From Pyrrhoderma lamaoense (Eukaryota; Basidiomycota; Agaricomycetes; Hymenochaetales; Hymenochaetaceae): a DNA stretch of 64,000 nt. Below, piece by piece: positions 63,321 through 64,000 of this stretch. The stretch's first letter is position 1. Each line of letters begins with the position of its first letter. The position numbers and the translations under genes are program-made. A model generated the notes under the pieces. That model searched no databases and was not told the origin of the DNA. It saw nothing but the letters and a program-made list of their open reading frames with translations. The stretch lies in NCBI GenBank assembly GCA_002794735.1, contig NBAZ01000011.1, positions 124,001-188,000 on the forward strand, written 5' to 3'.

Positions 63321-64000
63321 TTTCTTCTTCCGTAGAATCGTTCTCTAGACCTCGTCTTTGCCTGGAACGCATTCCTTAAAGCAAGTCCCTCCCTTGTCTC
63401 CACCCCGACTCGCTCGGGTACGTCCTCCCCAATTTGCACCAGGCTCTCCTTTGTCAACGCCTTCGATTCGTATTCAAAATGGGCAACTTGCTGAGGATCA
63501 GAGCCAGAACGCACGTATTATGGACGGATAGTATTGGAGGATGGATGAATTACAGGATGATTGAAGGACGGTGCTTAGCGTGACTATGAGGAGGGCGAAG
63601 AAAATCAACATGGCTGAAGAATAGGGAACCTGCGATACGAAGAAGTTTGTCAGGGAAAAGCGATTTAGATGTCGGAAGCGGGACGCATATACTTTAAAAC
63701 TAGATTTGAGGAGAAAGTTGGAGATTTCGGGCACTAAATTTGTAACTATAGGGAATACGATGAGGCGGGAGTAAGAAGCTAAACGTCTTGACTAGAGGGA
63801 GACGGCTGATGCTAGGCAGAGATCGGTAGTATGACATGCACATGACGAAGAAAGGAACGACAGAAGAAACAGGGTCAAGGACAAGTTCAGCTCGTATTTG
63901 GAATGAGAGGTCGACTCGAGCAATACGGAAGCAAAATACGAAAGGTCTCTAACGGAAGTCGCCACTCGGAAGGTTCAATTCCAGGAGTATGCATGTGAGG

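Larger units (their letters stand above)
60691..64000 (-). repeat. Array unit U3', outer part of the right arm (inverted copy of U3), cut by the window edge
   Basis: On the minus strand it follows U3: M hairpin 60805-60954, plus-type module 61240-61385, CTAGACATTC block near 62420, minus-type module 63070-63320, and onward to the C-hairpin side beyond 64000. The segment 63498-63734 matches 29591-29827 so closely that a chance 78-codon frame is kept with few changes. The arm continues outside the window. Confidence 0.85.

Noticed and set aside
15901..64000. Repeats as a subtelomere
   Set aside because: No telomeric repeat (TTAGGG-type array) or subtelomeric helicase gene is seen, and ordinary conserved genes sit on the left flank.
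1..64000. tRNA, rRNA or CRISPR loci
   Set aside because: No cloverleaf-like sequence with A and B boxes, no rRNA core sequence and no short spaced repeats were recognised by eye.

Overview
The window looks like a chromosome segment from a basidiomycete fungus, most likely a Tremellomycete (Cryptococcus/Kwoniella/Tremella-like). I infer this from short introns (about 45-125 bp) that break almost every gene, CT-rich leaders, and the protein families present: a Nup85 nucleoporin, an Opi1 repressor, and a GATA factor of the Urbs1/SreA/Cir1 type. The species cannot be named from sequence alone. Gene structures were built by hand from splice signals and reading-frame continuity.

Layout. (1) 1-2.6 kb: NUP85 on the minus strand, cut by the left edge. 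(2) 2.6-6.9 kb: no supported gene. (3) 6.9-8.9 kb: F-box protein gene, minus strand, with one apparent single-base frame break. (4) 8.9-12.6 kb: intergenic, with two 128-bp MITE-like elements and a long purine-rich tract. (5) 12.6-15.4 kb: OPI1, minus strand. (6) 15.6-38.4 kb: 23 kb without genes, made of a diverged tandem array of about 5-6 kb repeat units (U1-U4). (7) 38.4-54.7 kb: single-copy core with a serine carboxypeptidase (17 exons, two of them micro-exons), the GATA factor, and a UDP-glycosyltransferase carrying two frame breaks. (8) 54.7-64 kb: the same repeats in opposite orientation (U4', then U3'), running off the right edge.

The main discovery is structural. U3-U4 to the left of the core and U4'-U3' to its right form a mirror-image inverted repeat: positions x and y pair with x+y about 93.3-93.8 kb over at least 8.6 kb. 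The arms enclose a roughly 17-kb gene-bearing core. Each unit is built from related promoter-like modules (a shared upstream block, a TATA box, a CT-rich tract) and long near-palindromic hairpins. The repeats show no open frame above about 130 codons and no recognisable transposase or reverse transcriptase.

The genes do not form one pathway. OPI1 (phospholipid gene repression) and the GATA factor (iron homeostasis) are regulators, NUP85 is a structural nuclear-pore protein, and the carboxypeptidase and glycosyltransferase are enzymes. Paired GATA sites and an inverted CCAAT box upstream of the GATA factor suggest iron-linked self-regulation.
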